Below the pieces are notes generated by a model. It saw only the letters and a program-made list of their open reading frames with translations, was not told the origin of the DNA and searched no databases. 64,000 nt of DNA from Hybos culiciformis (lineage: Eukaryota > Arthropoda > Insecta > Diptera > Hybotidae). The stretch is from positions 72,427,303 through 72,491,302 of the forward strand of contig OZ023274.1 of the NCBI GenBank assembly GCA_964007475.1, written 5' to 3'. Of this stretch, positions 27,965-40,699 are shown in pieces. How positions within the stretch are numbered: the first letter of the stretch is position 1; every line of letters starts with the position of its first letter. Made by a program: the position numbers and the translations under genes.

Positions 27965-28215
27965 TCGTCTGCTCAGAAATAAAACAACGTATAATGAAAA
28001 GTATAGTTTCGAGTAATTTGAGTTTAAAGATTTGAAAATTAAAAAAAACGCATGCAAAAATATCAAGTAACGTAAAATTTTCATCTAAAAAACATATTTT
28101 AATCAACATTAAGAATATTGCAAAATAGTTGTACTTATAAAATCGAGTACGAGGAATCGAATGGTGCTATTATCATATAAATATCATATACGTTGTTTCA
28201 TTTCTGAGCAGACGA
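27965..28215. mobile_element. Mariner/Tc1-like MITE, TA target site
   Basis: Seen: TCGTCTGCTCAGAAAT at the left end matches inverted ATTTCTGAGCAGACGA at the right end. Similarity continues through ACAACGTAT for about 30 bp per arm. TA (TATA) flanks both ends, as expected for insertion into a TA dinucleotide. The 251 bp length and lack of coding capacity fit a non-autonomous Tc1/mariner derivative. Superfamily is inferred from the TA flank alone. Confidence 0.78.
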
Positions 28216-28935
28216 TATAATACACTATGAAAGAAGAAAATCGATAACCTCAAAAATTAGACATAACATTTATCTTTTTTTCGTTTCATTCACTTACCAT
28301 CCACAAATCAGGCATTTTTTAAATTATTTATTATTTGACTCACTTTATAAGTATAAAGAAATTTTTATAATTCTGGAAATTTTGTTTTGATTTAAATATT
28401 AAATTAAAATTAGAATTTACAAAGATCAAAAACTAGTCTTTCTACAGAAAAAAAAAAATCAAATTTTATAATTTAAATTTATTTGTGAAAGGATTATTAT
28501 TACTAAGTATATATATTATTTATACTATTTAACTTTTATTCACTTCAAACTTTTCAATGTTGAGTAGTTCAACCTCGACTTCAACATTTTGATTTTCAGC
28601 AAACAAAAAAGTTCCCTATTTAAAGAAGCAATAAGAACTAAGTTACTTAAATTCATGAAAATAAAGTCTACCAATAATATAATAATTTGTGATATTAAAT
28701 ATAAAACTCGTACGTAATTTGCTTGCCGATTAGAGAAAATTTTGCATCGTATGTATTAAATTCGTTAATTTATTTATTACTTAAAGGCAACCAACAGAGG
28801 TTTTAATAGATACAATAATAATAAATGAAAATGATTAAGCAAATTGATTACAATCAATATATACTTATTTTACAACAAAAGTCTTACAAAAAAAACTAAT
28901 TAAGTACCTAGCTGCCTGTACTTAATCAAGCTCAA

Positions 28936-29073
28936 AAGCACAATTCAAGTCTAATAATAGCCTGAAGCTTCCTGATGCTATATTTTAATAATTTTTTACG
29001 TTTAGTTCAACTTCAAATAAATAATATCCTGAGGCGTCCTAAAGCAATATTTTTATTAATTTTTAAACTTGTA
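28936..29073 (+). repeat. Degenerate tandem duplication, ~67 bp unit
   Basis: Two adjacent units share TTCAA..TAATAAT..CCTGA-GC-TCCT..GC-ATATTT with roughly three quarters identity; CCTGAAGC at 28961 pairs with CCTGAGGC at 29028. No open frame or known family is evident. Confidence 0.5.
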
Positions 29074-30540
29074 CTTTTCTAGGTAGGGCTTTATGAAAAA
29101 TTTAGATTTTTTTTTAATACTTATGTAAGCATGAACAAAAGCAAAATGAATTTAAAAACACAATACAATGTATAAGTAGTTAAGTACATATAAAAAATCA
29201 ATTTTTTTTGTATCAAAAAATAAACATCAAAAGTGAGATTAATGATGATGATGAATATGAATTCAAAAATAAAATGAAAAATTCACCACAAAATGGAGCA
29301 TCAAATTTATAGCAAATATACTTATAATGAATTGTGTAAATAATTCCAAAGTATAACTAGTAAGTAGTTAGGTACTTATTTATGTGTTTAATTTTATTTT
29401 TTTTTGAAACTTTCTTAACACAGTGATTCAAATTAAAGTTCAATATCTTGCAGATAATTTTTTTTATATTTAAAACCCCGTTTTAAACATTCAATTGTAG
29501 ATACTTAGCTAATCTTAATTGTGATTTGATGTATATATACCTACTTAGTTTATAAATCATTATAAGAATGAACTAACTGAGCTTTAAACTTTTTATATAA
29601 TTTTATTTTTAGTCAGAGTGATGCCAGTTAACATAATTTATCCAATTCAATCCCTATTAGATATAGTGTCCCGAGGTAATAATGAAAATATTATGTCATT
29701 TTAATAAAACTACAAGTACTTATATGATGTTTGTTATTGTAACTTTTATATTTTATAGTTACTTATTAAAAGTTGTATGAATAAAATTAAACCGAGATAT
29801 TAACAAGTTATTATATATAAAATAAATCAAATATTTGAATTTTACATAAAAAAGTCGTAAAAAAGTTAAGGTTCTTAAAAATAAAAACCAAATTGAAATT
29901 ATAATGGTTTATCATTTATTATGAATTTTGTTTTGTAAGCACTAATATATCTCGTAATATATTTTTAAATGGTATTAAACACCCTTATTCTATAGATTCT
30001 TGGTTGCTTTCGTTCATAAAGTTTAAACATTGATTTTTTGTCAATATCATTAACATTTAAATGAATGATAATAATGTCAAGGTAAATAATTGAACTAGAA
30101 ATGTTTTTTCGGTGAATAATTTCTACTCATAGCTTGCCTATATATAACTTTTTTTTGATAACAAAGTAATGTATACATTAATTTCTAAATGAAATTGATA
30201 AATTTTTATTTTTCAAATTTACACAAAGAAAACCACAATTAATATAATATGTAAAGTATACAAAAAAAAAGAAGACTTTCATGAAAACATAAACAACACA
30301 CCGTATACAATTTTTTTTCCTAAAATTTTGCTTTATACAAATTTATTTAAGCTTTTTTTTTATGATAATTAATTTGAGTTTTTATTTATTAGTAATATTT
30401 TATTTTTATTTTTTTTTTATTTTTTAAGATTAATTTAGCAATTAAAAATATTAATTAGTTTATTTACTTAGCCAAAATTAGTATAAGTATTTATTATCAA
30501 AACATAATTAAAATAAAAGCGAAACTAATACAAGTAATTT

Positions 30541-30952
30541 TCAATCAATAGAAAACCAATTCTTTTTTTTTTTTTTTTGAAATTGTAAGATTTTTTTTTT
30601 AATATTAATTGATTTTGAAAGAAGCGATCTAAATGTCAAATTTAGGGATATAATAATTATTTGAATTCCAGATTGTAGGTAGACTTGGTTTGATAAGATA
30701 GGTACAAGCTGTACTCCTCGAGTATTGATATAGCCGGAACTGGAGGCGAAAGTTTTATTATAGTTATTATAGCGTAGCATTTCCTTGCACTAAAGCCTTT
30801 TGGCCCATTGATCTACCATACTCAATGGGCATTTGTGCTCTCCCATCGAGGTATCTAATTTCCTTTATAATTACATAAATACACCTTTTTTGGCAGGGGT
30901 CTCCAGCACACCATCCTCTGACAGTATAAAAAGGACTTTTGTTGTTGATACA
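30541..30952 (-). pseudogene. Unidentified decayed coding-like island
   Basis: Seen on the minus strand: a 61-codon open frame at 30952-30770 with a cysteine-rich start (WCAGDPCQKRC) and then a segment including MPIEYGRSMGQKALVQG. It stops at 30769-30767. A different frame is open from 30780 to 30541, so a frameshift between them is possible. Composition is much less A+T rich than the neighbours. No start codon, strong splice sites or target duplications were found. A decayed transposon or viral insertion, or a weakly bounded exon of gene B, are all possible; none is established. A 9 bp perfect hairpin stem lies inside at 30803-30830. Confidence 0.35.
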
Positions 30953-33208
30953 CTAATATCTTTCTAAACTTTCATTATGTAAAAAATGTAATTGAATAAT
31001 GAGTTCTTATTTCTAATAATTACAATTTATCGGTTTCAATGTAATTTTGTCCATTTGGTTCCAGTTCGTTCCCCGAAAAAAAAAAAAAAATAAAAAAATG
31101 GAAAAAATGCTAACAATGTAAGTAGGTATGCGCACATAAATGTTTGAAAAGAAAGCCTGATAGCAGATTTATGTATAGTAACAAGTAATCAATTTATTGA
31201 TATCATTTTTTATGTATATAGTTTAATAGGTAACTAGGCGAAAAAATTAGTTTTATCTAGAAAATTAAACAAATTGATACTTACATATGAAAATATACCT
31301 AAAGTATGTAATTTGTTTTTTTTTTATAGAAAAATAAAGAGAAACAAGTACCTACTTACTTTACAGATTTCAAAACCCTTGTTGAATTAAATAAACGAAT
31401 AATTATTAATCTATTAATCAAATTCAGTTCAGTAGAAGCCCAGGAACGTTGTATGTAGGCACTTCTAATATTAAGCACTTATTTTATGAAAAGAAATAAT
31501 TTCATTAACCAGTAAGGGGCAATTTTAAGTAAAATCAATCAAGTTAAAGTAGGTATACCTATATTAAGTAGGCATATCAATCTAAATCCGTTTTTTACTA
31601 AATTACTTAATTTTTATGTACTTAATAGTGGAGGATGTGAAAAAAAAAAACAAAAAAATGTCTGCATATTTTTTTTTCGTTCGTAATTGACCTATTTTTT
31701 TTTTTTTTGTTAAAATAAGGCGAAATATGATTTTAGTTTTTTACTTGTTTTTTTTTATTTCTACTCTTTTTTTTTTTATTTCATAATATGAATTCATGAT
31801 GTGATTATTTTTAATTACACTACAAAACAATAAAAAAAACTTCAAATAAAACGAAGGTCATAGAAGTCCCAGCTGATTTTTGATGAATTAAAAACATGAA
31901 AAAAAGAATTCAGTTTTAGAATTTTTTTAACTGACACAAAGTTGATTTAGTAAAAAAAAATGTAGGTAGCTAATTGGGTCTTATACTTTTACCTATAGGT
32001 AGGGTCTACCTACCTAGTCTGTTTTATTTTATTGTGCGATTACAAAGAAATTTAACACAAAAAAAAAACCTTACAATTTCTTTTTTTGTTTTTACAAAAC
32101 AACAATAATAAATTAATGCGACAGAAAGAAAGCGAAAAAAAAAAACTAAAATTAAAATAAAAACGTAAAAACTTTACTCAAAGAACAAATTGGATGAAAA
32201 TTTTGAAAATAAAAAATCTTAAATTTAGAAAATAACAAAAAAAAAAAATGTGATTCTTCTGATTAGAAAAATTTTGATGAAAAATAAATAATAAAAATAA
32301 TGAATAAAAAAACAATTAATTTTTTTTTTAAATTTTTAAAGTCCCAAATTTTTTTAGGAATTCAGGATAAAAATTTACGTCATTATTTTTGACAGTTTTT
32401 TTTTTCAGATTCAGAGGAAGTTATATTAAAAAGTATCTTAAAGTATAATTATTTTTATATTAAAAAAAAAACAATTTTTTGTTAATTAAATTTTCAAATT
32501 AAAATTAAAAAAAAAAGAACTTACCTTTTTTGTCAAAAAAAAAATTAATTTCAATCGATTATTTTATTCTTAAAGTTTGTTTTTTATTTTATTAAAAATA
32601 AAAATTGCATAAAAAAATTAGAAAAAAAAATTTCCCGTCAAAATTTGGAAAATCGATAAATTTTTATTTAATTTTTTTTTTATTATTTTTATTTTGTAAA
32701 ATAAGTTTTTATTAAAATTAATTTCTAATTTTGTTTTATTTATTTTTTTCTTTTTATATATTTTCAAAAATGTGAATTTTTTGTGTGTGTTTTTTTTAAT
32801 TGAGAAAGAAGAAAAAACGTTCTTTCTTATGATTTTTTCTTTTTTTTTTAATAGGTAGGTATTAATTTTTTATTTTTTAATACAATAATTCTTCCACAAA
32901 ACAATTCTCCACCAACAAGAATAAACCGAAACCAAAGAACTAAACAATTTGACTGATTTAAGTTTTTCTCAATATTATTTGAGAATTTGACATTCATTAA
33001 AAGAAAGAAAAGGATAGATGAATGTATATATCAAATTAGAGGTGTGCAAAAAAAAAATAAGTTTTTCCTTTAGCAAGTTTCAAGCTACTTTAGTTCTTTT
33101 TATATTTATTTTACATTTTTGTTTTGCGAGCTAAAAATAGTGCTTCCATTTTTAACTAAAAAAGTTAAAAGCCACTTTATTTTCCGGAATAACTATATCA
33201 TGCTTTTC

Positions 33209-33246
33209 ACATTCCATAAAGTGGAATATTATTTATAATGTGGAAT
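33209..33246. promoter_or_regulatory. Cluster of three CATTCCA-like sites
   Basis: ACATTCCA at 33209-33216 is followed by inverted TGGAAT at 33222-33227 and inverted AATGTGGAAT at 33237-33246. ACATTCCA is the known TEAD/Scalloped binding consensus. The cluster is seen directly; any regulatory use is inference. It lies about 0.8 kb downstream of the gene B first exon, in its presumed intron. Confidence 0.3.
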
Positions 33247-34009
33247 TTTTTTTTGCTAAATAAACTCTGATAAAAATTGCTCCCAAACTATAATATAAAA
33301 GTGAAAGAATATTCGCTTCAATATTTCGTTATTTTTATATAATATTTTGATGCACACCACAGACGCAAATAAGATATCACAGGCTTTTGTTTACTATTTC
33401 TGCATCAGCTGTTTCAATAAAATGCGTAAAAAAGAAACGAATATACATAATTTTGACAGGCAATTTTATGGTCAACTTTACAACTGTATAAAAGCAATAT
33501 CAAATTAATAAATTTTGTTCTTAATAATAATTATTTTGTATTAGTACTTTAAGATTCCAATACTTTAAATATTATACAGTATCGAAGAATATTATAAAAA
33601 AATATATTATGTTTCTTCAAATCAATTCTAGTATTTTTTTTTTCAAAATATTTTATTCAGTACTTAATTATTGGAGATGTTTGGGGCATAATAGTGTTAA
33701 CTACACATTTATTAAATTTTAATTTCGAAAAAGCTTTGTAAAATAGCTTTGAAAAAAACAAAAATAAATGAGAGCTTTTAAATGGCGCAATAATTTAAAG
33801 TTTCTTTTTAAATACATCATATCAATCAAAATATATAAAAGAAATGATGAAGTTAACATAGGCCACTATGCCTTTAGCCGATCTTTTTCAGCCTTCATTT
33901 GTTTGTTATATTCGGTATTTAATATAAATTACAATATTATAAAAAAAAACATTTTTGCTAGAACTATATTTTTAAAGTTTTATGTATGAAACTGTATGAA
34001 CCTACTTAC

Positions 34010-34203
34010 CATTTTATTACATTTGAATCAGCTTCAATTACTTTGTCATTATCAATTTGAGCTTCATCAACGCCATCGATTATATCTTGCTGGAATCCAT
34101 GATTTTCATATCCACTTATTATTTTAATTTCTTTCAGTTTATCTTCGAACTTTTGAATGTCGTCTTCTTTAGAGAAGGGTTTTAATTCTGATTTCACCGT
34201 CAT
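34010..34203 (-). CDS. First coding exon of an unidentified minus-strand gene (gene B)
   Basis: Seen: an ATG at 34203 opens 64 codons plus two bases. It ends at a near-consensus donor, AAAATG|GTAAGT, with its GT at 34009-34008. The peptide starts MTVKSELKPFSKEDDIQKF and is strongly acidic and charged: a lysine/glutamate-rich first half, then an aspartate-rich stretch (DIIDGVDEAQIDNDK). There is no signal peptide or membrane span, so this is probably a cytoplasmic N-terminal tail. A poly-T tract followed by AAG at about 34240 on the coding strand could be the acceptor of an upstream 5' UTR intron. The exon ends in phase 2 with TG. Direct splicing to the gene A exon acceptors would create TGA, so these are not simply alternative first exons of one gene. 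The next exon was not found with confidence. The family is not recognised. Confidence 0.7.
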
Positions 34204-34472
34204 TATATACGCAACTTAATATTTATAATTATAGAACTTAAAAAAAAAAAAAAATTAAGCATGATAGTTATTGAAGCAAATGCATGGTTTGTTAAGTTCA
34301 GAGATTTATTCAGAATGAATTTATAATTTAATCGTAGCAAGTAGCACCAAACTTATATTGTAATTTATAATTTCAAAGTGGGGTTTTATTTTGTATGCAA
34401 ATATAAATTTTAAGTAGTTCTAAACCAGAGAGAGTTATTTTTCAAATTGTTTACATTTTCGTAATATGTATA

Positions 34473-35339
34473 TTAGGGTGGTCCTTATTATGGATTTATC
34501 CGAATTTCTTTGCTCCCAGGGGCTTAAATGGTTTCAAATACATAAAAAATAATTGCCTCAAAATTCTAGCTCTTAATATTAACTTTAAGATAGTCCGCAT
34601 TCCAGTCAAAGTTTCTCATATAAATAACATGGGAAAAATTTCATTTGTTCTTTAGAATTCCGTAGCTCTGCGACAAATGGATCAAAAGTAATTAATTGCG
34701 TCATGTTTATTGTAAATTTAACGCTCTACAAAAAAGGTCTTTTATTATTTTTCGCTAAATCTATTGGCTTAAGAGTTATTCGAGCTCAAAGTTAAATCAT
34801 ATTTCACCTGTACTTCTATTTTATTATTTTCAAACTCTAAGGACTGTCTGTTTTATTAATTAAAAAATCACACATATTAACCACAATTCCAAGCATAAGA
34901 TTGTATTCGCTTTTTTTGACCATAAATAATAATTTTATAAATTTTTTTTTTAAATATTTTATAAAATAAATAAATATATAATTATACTTGATAATATTAA
35001 TAATTATATAATAATTAAACTTTGACCTCGAATAACTCTTAAGCCAATAGATTTAGCGAAAAATAATAAAAGACCTTTTTTGTAGAGCGTTTAATTTACA
35101 ATAAACATGACGTAATTAATTACTTTTGATTCATTTGTCGCAGAGCTACGGAATTCTAAAGAACAAATGATATTTTTTCCATGTTATTTATATGAGAAAC
35201 TTTGACTGGAATGCGGACTATCTTAAAGTTAATATTAAGAGCTAGAATTTTGAGGCAATTATTTTTTTATGTATTTGGAACCATTTAAGCCCATGGGAGC
35301 AAAGAAATTCGGATAAATCCATAATAAGGACCACCCTAA
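34473..35339. mobile_element. Fold-back element with ~325 bp inverted arms
   Basis: Seen: the left arm (34473 to about 34797) reappears as the inverted right arm (about 35014-35339) with only scattered mismatches. Matching landmarks include TTAGGGTGGTCC/GGACCACCCTAA, GTCCGCATTCCAGTCAAAG and TTAGAATTCCGTAGCTCTG, each with its complement. The ~215 bp spacer is unrelated A+T-rich DNA. No long open frame is present, so it is non-autonomous. TGTATA occurs directly at both ends, which suggests a 6 bp target duplication, though the A+T-rich context makes the boundary uncertain by a base or two. The ends do not match the usual hAT, mariner or piggyBac starts, so the superfamily is left open. It sits 270 bp upstream of the gene B start codon. 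Confidence 0.9.
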
Positions 35340-38300
35340 TGTATATACATGTAGGTACAATAAATATATATAACCATTCTTTTTTTTCACAAACTTTTTT
35401 TCAACTTATTTCTTTTTCCAAAAAAAAAAAAAACAAATATTTTTTAATTGAATTTATATTCATCATATTGAATATATGTATTTCAGCTATGTATATATAG
35501 ACAGATAAATTTATATGTAAACGCTACATATTTATATTTTTTTTGCTATAATGATTGAAGTTTGATTTGTTATTAATATATACTTTCATATTGCATACAA
35601 TATACATCATAAATAATATATGTACACTACACATTATGTCATACAATGTTTACAAAATTTACCGATCTTGAAACTTATCCTTGAGCAATCTAGAACAAGA
35701 AATAATGTAGACACAGAAAATTTTTCTTTTTTTATTTATAGATTAAGTATTTTTAATAAAACAAGACCCTCTGTGCAATTGCACAACGTTTTTAAATTTT
35801 TTGTTTTTATTTTTTTTTTTCGTTAGAGTTGGGTCTTTCAAGATTACTACAAACTACTCATCCAGTTTTTTAATTTGTATGTACTCATACCATACCATAC
35901 AAATATCAAAACTATTTGATGTTTTTCAACCAGGTTCAAAGACTTCTTGAAAAACACTGGTAATCACACTACAGATGAGTAAATTTTCAGTTGGCCAACT
36001 CAAGTTGAGTAAACATCCAACCTGTCTATAAGCACCTTTATAATGATGATGATCATGATCAACCAATAAACAAAAAAAATATCTTTATTTTTTATCAGAA
36101 CAAACTTTTTTACTTGAAAATAAATTTAAAAACTGGTTTTTCATATGATAAAGCTTAATTTAAAATCAAAAGTGTTAACTTAACAGTGTGGTAATTTTTT
36201 TCCTCAATTACTTATTTTGTAAATTGAAATATAACATAGACCAAAAGAAAAGTTTGTGTTGAAAATGTTAAAATAGCAGTTTTTTTCGTGGAAGCTTTTA
36301 GAAAGACTATATAATCGTCATTCGTGAATGTAAACAAAATCGCATTGAATAATCATCAGTTCGAACTATCCGACCACCGCTCTCTCGTGTATTTTTAAAT
36401 TTTTGGCAATTACAACCCAAAAAAATTAAAAATAGGTACTAAGCACATAATCTTTTTATCTATCCCGTGTTGTGTTATGCTCAGTATAACAAGAGTGTAT
36501 GATAGTTGTAAAGTGTTATTCCATTATAGAACCATTGGATTCCCCTTATTCCACTATATAAGTACTAACCATTCTTGAAAATATTGACCGTAGCATGTTT
36601 TATGTGATCAATATGAAAATGTTGCATTAAATTTGATGAAACTTCATAAACATTTTTATTTTTTCAAAACTTTAAATACGTTTTGCTCAAAACTTTATTG
36701 CTTCATATACACTGTTTTTATATGACCTTACCAAACGATTAAATAAATAATATATTTTTTGACACCATATTCTAACTTTTCTTATATTATGAAGATCTAT
36801 GATTATCAATATAGCATTTTAATTTCAAAAAGAAGTTTAAAAAATATTAAAATACTTAAAAAAAAAATTTATTTTCATTAATCGAAAACATTTTTAATTC
36901 TTTTGAATATCCTTCCTAAATCCTCAACCTACTATTAAAAGCTGTTATTTTTTCTTTAGTATTTAGATCAAAAATATTATTTATAGTATATTTTCAATAT
37001 CGTTTGAAATATTAATTTTTTTTTCCAGCAATAATATAGCAAGATAAATCAGAGAATTAACATAATTAAAATGGGGGATATGCTAGCGTATAATTAGGTA
37101 TTACATTTTTATTTACATAATTAAAAATTTTAATAAGTATGTATATTAAACAAAATTAATGATCTTATTGAAGTTAATTTTTTTCGCACAAATTTCATTA
37201 TAAGGAATTAATTAAAAACATGTCTTATAAGCTGTACATATTACATGTGTATTAACTGAACATATAATATGCAATACCGAATGTTCTTAAATTTTATAAA
37301 AACAAATATTTTTTTTTATATATTTTCACCTTAATAATATGCAGTTTAGCTTTAATAAGTATTATCATCTAACTAAATCTTTGATTTGTTTTTTATTATA
37401 GAAAATCCAACTAATTTAATTGCCATAATATTTTTCTTTATACATATATTCTTATTTAGTCATTCATTATGGGAATTTACAATACACTATATAATGTTAT
37501 CCCTTAGGCTTAGACAATTAAAAACTTCCCTTTTTCGAAAGTAACAAAATATTGTTATTCTAAATATTTTTATTAAAAAAAAAAAACTTTTCTGGAGAAC
37601 CACTAATGTTTTTTTTTTAATCATCAACTTCGAGAACAGTCTCCTATCTAATATAATCGTGAAAAAAAATCTTAACATAAATATATAATGATAATGACCT
37701 ACTGATCCCATGTACTTAATTTGTAAATTTACATCATTTTCAAAGTGATGATCAAATCATTTATTTGGAAAAATAATAAATAATACTAATCGAATAATAG
37801 AAAGATCAAAAGACCGATTAACGATAGGAAATTGCCAACAATTAAATGTAAATGAATAAACATTTTATTTATATTTATTTTTTATTTATTCGCTACTACT
37901 TTATTTGCTATTCGGTTCAATAAATCGTCGGTATAACTCGCATAGTGTGTAAGTTCAGCTTGGTTTTTTTTTCTATGTTCTGTCAACAAAAAGAACTAAT
38001 ACCTTAAGTATTAGACCTTTTGAGCAAAAAAACATGTACATGTAAGTTTTGTTTTTGTTGATTTTATATGATGAAATACATAATAATTATAATTATTTAA
38101 TTTATTGATTTATTAGACGAATTTGAAAATGACAAAAATCAGAAAATTTTTTCTTCTTTCGTAATGATATTAAAAAAGAAATCGATAAAAACGTCAGTCT
38201 GCGAGTTTTGGCGACGATGCAATTTATTATTTGTAATTGTGAACAAAAAGATTTTTCAGTTACTTACAATGTTTCTTGTGTAAAAAAAAAAAAAAATTAT

Positions 38301-40695
38301 ATGGTGTCATAGAATGTTATCTGGATTCTATTTTCAAGTGCAAAATCATATACATATTTGTAAAAAAAAAAAAACAGTCGGTTTTTAGTCAACTCTCGTC
38401 TATTGGCGTATATAATTCTATATATATGTACGCAAATTTAATATATTTCACAATTTTTTATCTATGACAATTTCCTTTCTAACAACAACAATTAAAAAAT
38501 CGAATTAACAATTAATAAGTTATTATCAATTTCTATACATTTTCTAAATATGTTCATTATCTGCAACATCCTTACCCATGTCCTGTTTGCATCAAAATAA
38601 ATAACTTTATTTCTCCACTCACTTAACAATAATACTTATTGTATTCACAAACTCCCTGTTAAGCCGTGCTTTAACAAAAATAATAACATTTTGAACAACT
38701 TATTTGTAAGTGTTGTTCAGCTTAAGCTCTGTCTCAATTACAAGGCATAAGCACAGTTTTTACTTTGAAACTATCTGACTTACAAATTAGTACAATAATA
38801 ATGTAATCAAAAACCGATCAAATAATAAATAAACACACAATAATTGCTTAATTCCTGAATAAAACAAAAATAGTAATGCGATATATGCCTATTCCTACTT
38901 TTGCAAACACAATATGCGATCTTCTACATATGTCATTCATTTATTTATTAGCGAAGAGAATTCCAATGACATAAATAATTAAGTATGTAATACTCTATGT
39001 CTTAAAAACCACAAGAATTTATTGATATTGTATATTAAATATAATTACCAACAGTATTATAGCATTAAGATAAAATTAAATTAAAAATTATAACAAATTT
39101 AAACTTCTATATAATTATTATAAAGACACTGAAGACATCAAAAGATTTGAACGCGGATGAAAAAAAAAAAAAATTAATAATAAATATTTTTTATTAGCGC
39201 GAAAATATTTTTAATTTTATAGATATTTTGCCTTGAATAAATTACTAACATAACGTCGTCGCCCTTTTGTATTCATTTCTGAATAAATCACTGTAAGCTT
39301 CATGCAATTTTTTTTTTATTTGTTTCGTAATTTTAACAACCGTAGAATGTTTAATATCATTTATATACCTGGTATCAGTATGAAAAATTGTTTTTTAATT
39401 TTTTTCTTTGAATTCTTGTAGGCCGAATTTTGATTTTCAAATATTTATTTTATACACATAAAAAATGTAAATAAAAACAAACAATATTTAAAAACAAAAA
39501 ACAAAATTAACAAATCACATCAAATCGTTAACTTAATTACCGCGTACACCGACACTACTTCTCTAAAAATCAATTTAAAACTAAAAATGTTTATTTTGTC
39601 CAATAATAATTATTAAATGAATCGCACTTTTAAATAGTAAATAATAAATATTTTCAACTTGTTTTAAAAAAAATAAAATAAAGTAATAATAATGTTTCGG
39701 AAACATTTTTTTTTTTTTCAATTGTTCATTGATTTAATTTTTTAAATAATTGAATTTTAAAATTTTTATAGATTTTTTTTTTTAATTTAAAATAAAATCA
39801 ATTCAAATTTTTAAAATCATTTTTTAATTATTTTTTTGTATTATTTTGATGTTTACATTTTTTTTTTTTCGTAAATTTGTATAAAATAAAAGCAAATAGA
39901 TCATTCAGTTATCTCATATTTAAAAAAAAAAAAAATTATAATAAAAATAAAAAAGCCGATAAAATGAGATTTTTGCTTTCTTTTTTCGAAAACAATATCA
40001 TCGGAATAAAATAGCTTCAGTAACAACTTCATTAGAATAGTTTACACTATTTCGCATGATTTAAGATACATAACATTTGTGTCAAAATCATGCCATTATA
40101 GATTGTATAAATTGTATAGAGTATTCAAACTAAAAGTATTCAAAATTTTAACCATCCAGAATCCAGATCACAAATAATATTTATATAAATGGAAATTTTC
40201 GGCTGGTCTAAAATTAAATAATTTAAAAGATATACAATAATTACTTAATAATAGTATAACAAGATAATATCATTCTTTGCCTAACATTTCAAATATAATT
40301 CCGTATATTCTGTTTAAAATTTTGAATACCAAAATATCTACTAAGGACTGATGGAATCTGTACCAAAATCTAGAAATATCTGTGTTTAGAATAGATGTAC
40401 TTAATCTGAAAGCCACCAAAAAATTGTTGAAAAAAAACTCAATAAATATTTGAAATGTGAGTAATCCCGGAAAAAGAATATGTTCTATAACTTCGAAATA
40501 AAAAAGATTTTTATAGTACAAAATTGTGGAATATTTATTATGAAAACTTTAACTTGTTGCTTTTGATCTTAACAATAATTTTAAATAATTATTGATGAAC
40601 AATTTCCTACGACCCCATCGAAAAATACATAAATGTATAAATTTAAAAATAGCAATATTAATATTATACCTAAGTATAATAAAAATTTAATTTAT
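35340..40695. other. Non-coding stretch with a few G+C-richer spots
   Basis: No gene is supported. Short less A+T-rich spots occur at 36340-36400 (contains TCAGTTCGAAC, an arthropod initiator-like word, followed about 28 bases later by TCGTG), 37890-37970 (ends with a donor-like GTAAGT) and 38190-38215. Any of these could be 5' UTR exons or promoters; evidence is weak. Confidence 0.4.
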
Positions 40696-40699
40696 TTAA

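Larger units (their letters stand above)
28216..34003. other. Non-coding A+T-rich stretch downstream of gene B exon
   Basis: This probably lies in the first intron of gene B. Apart from the tandem duplication, the 30541-30952 island and the CATTCCA cluster, nothing can be supported. 31600-32900 is especially dense in A and T homopolymers. Confidence 0.5.

Noticed and set aside
16106..34203. Gene A and gene B first exons as alternative starts of one gene
   Set aside because: Gene B exon ends with TG in phase 2. Both gene A acceptors supply A next, which would give TGA, so direct splicing is excluded.
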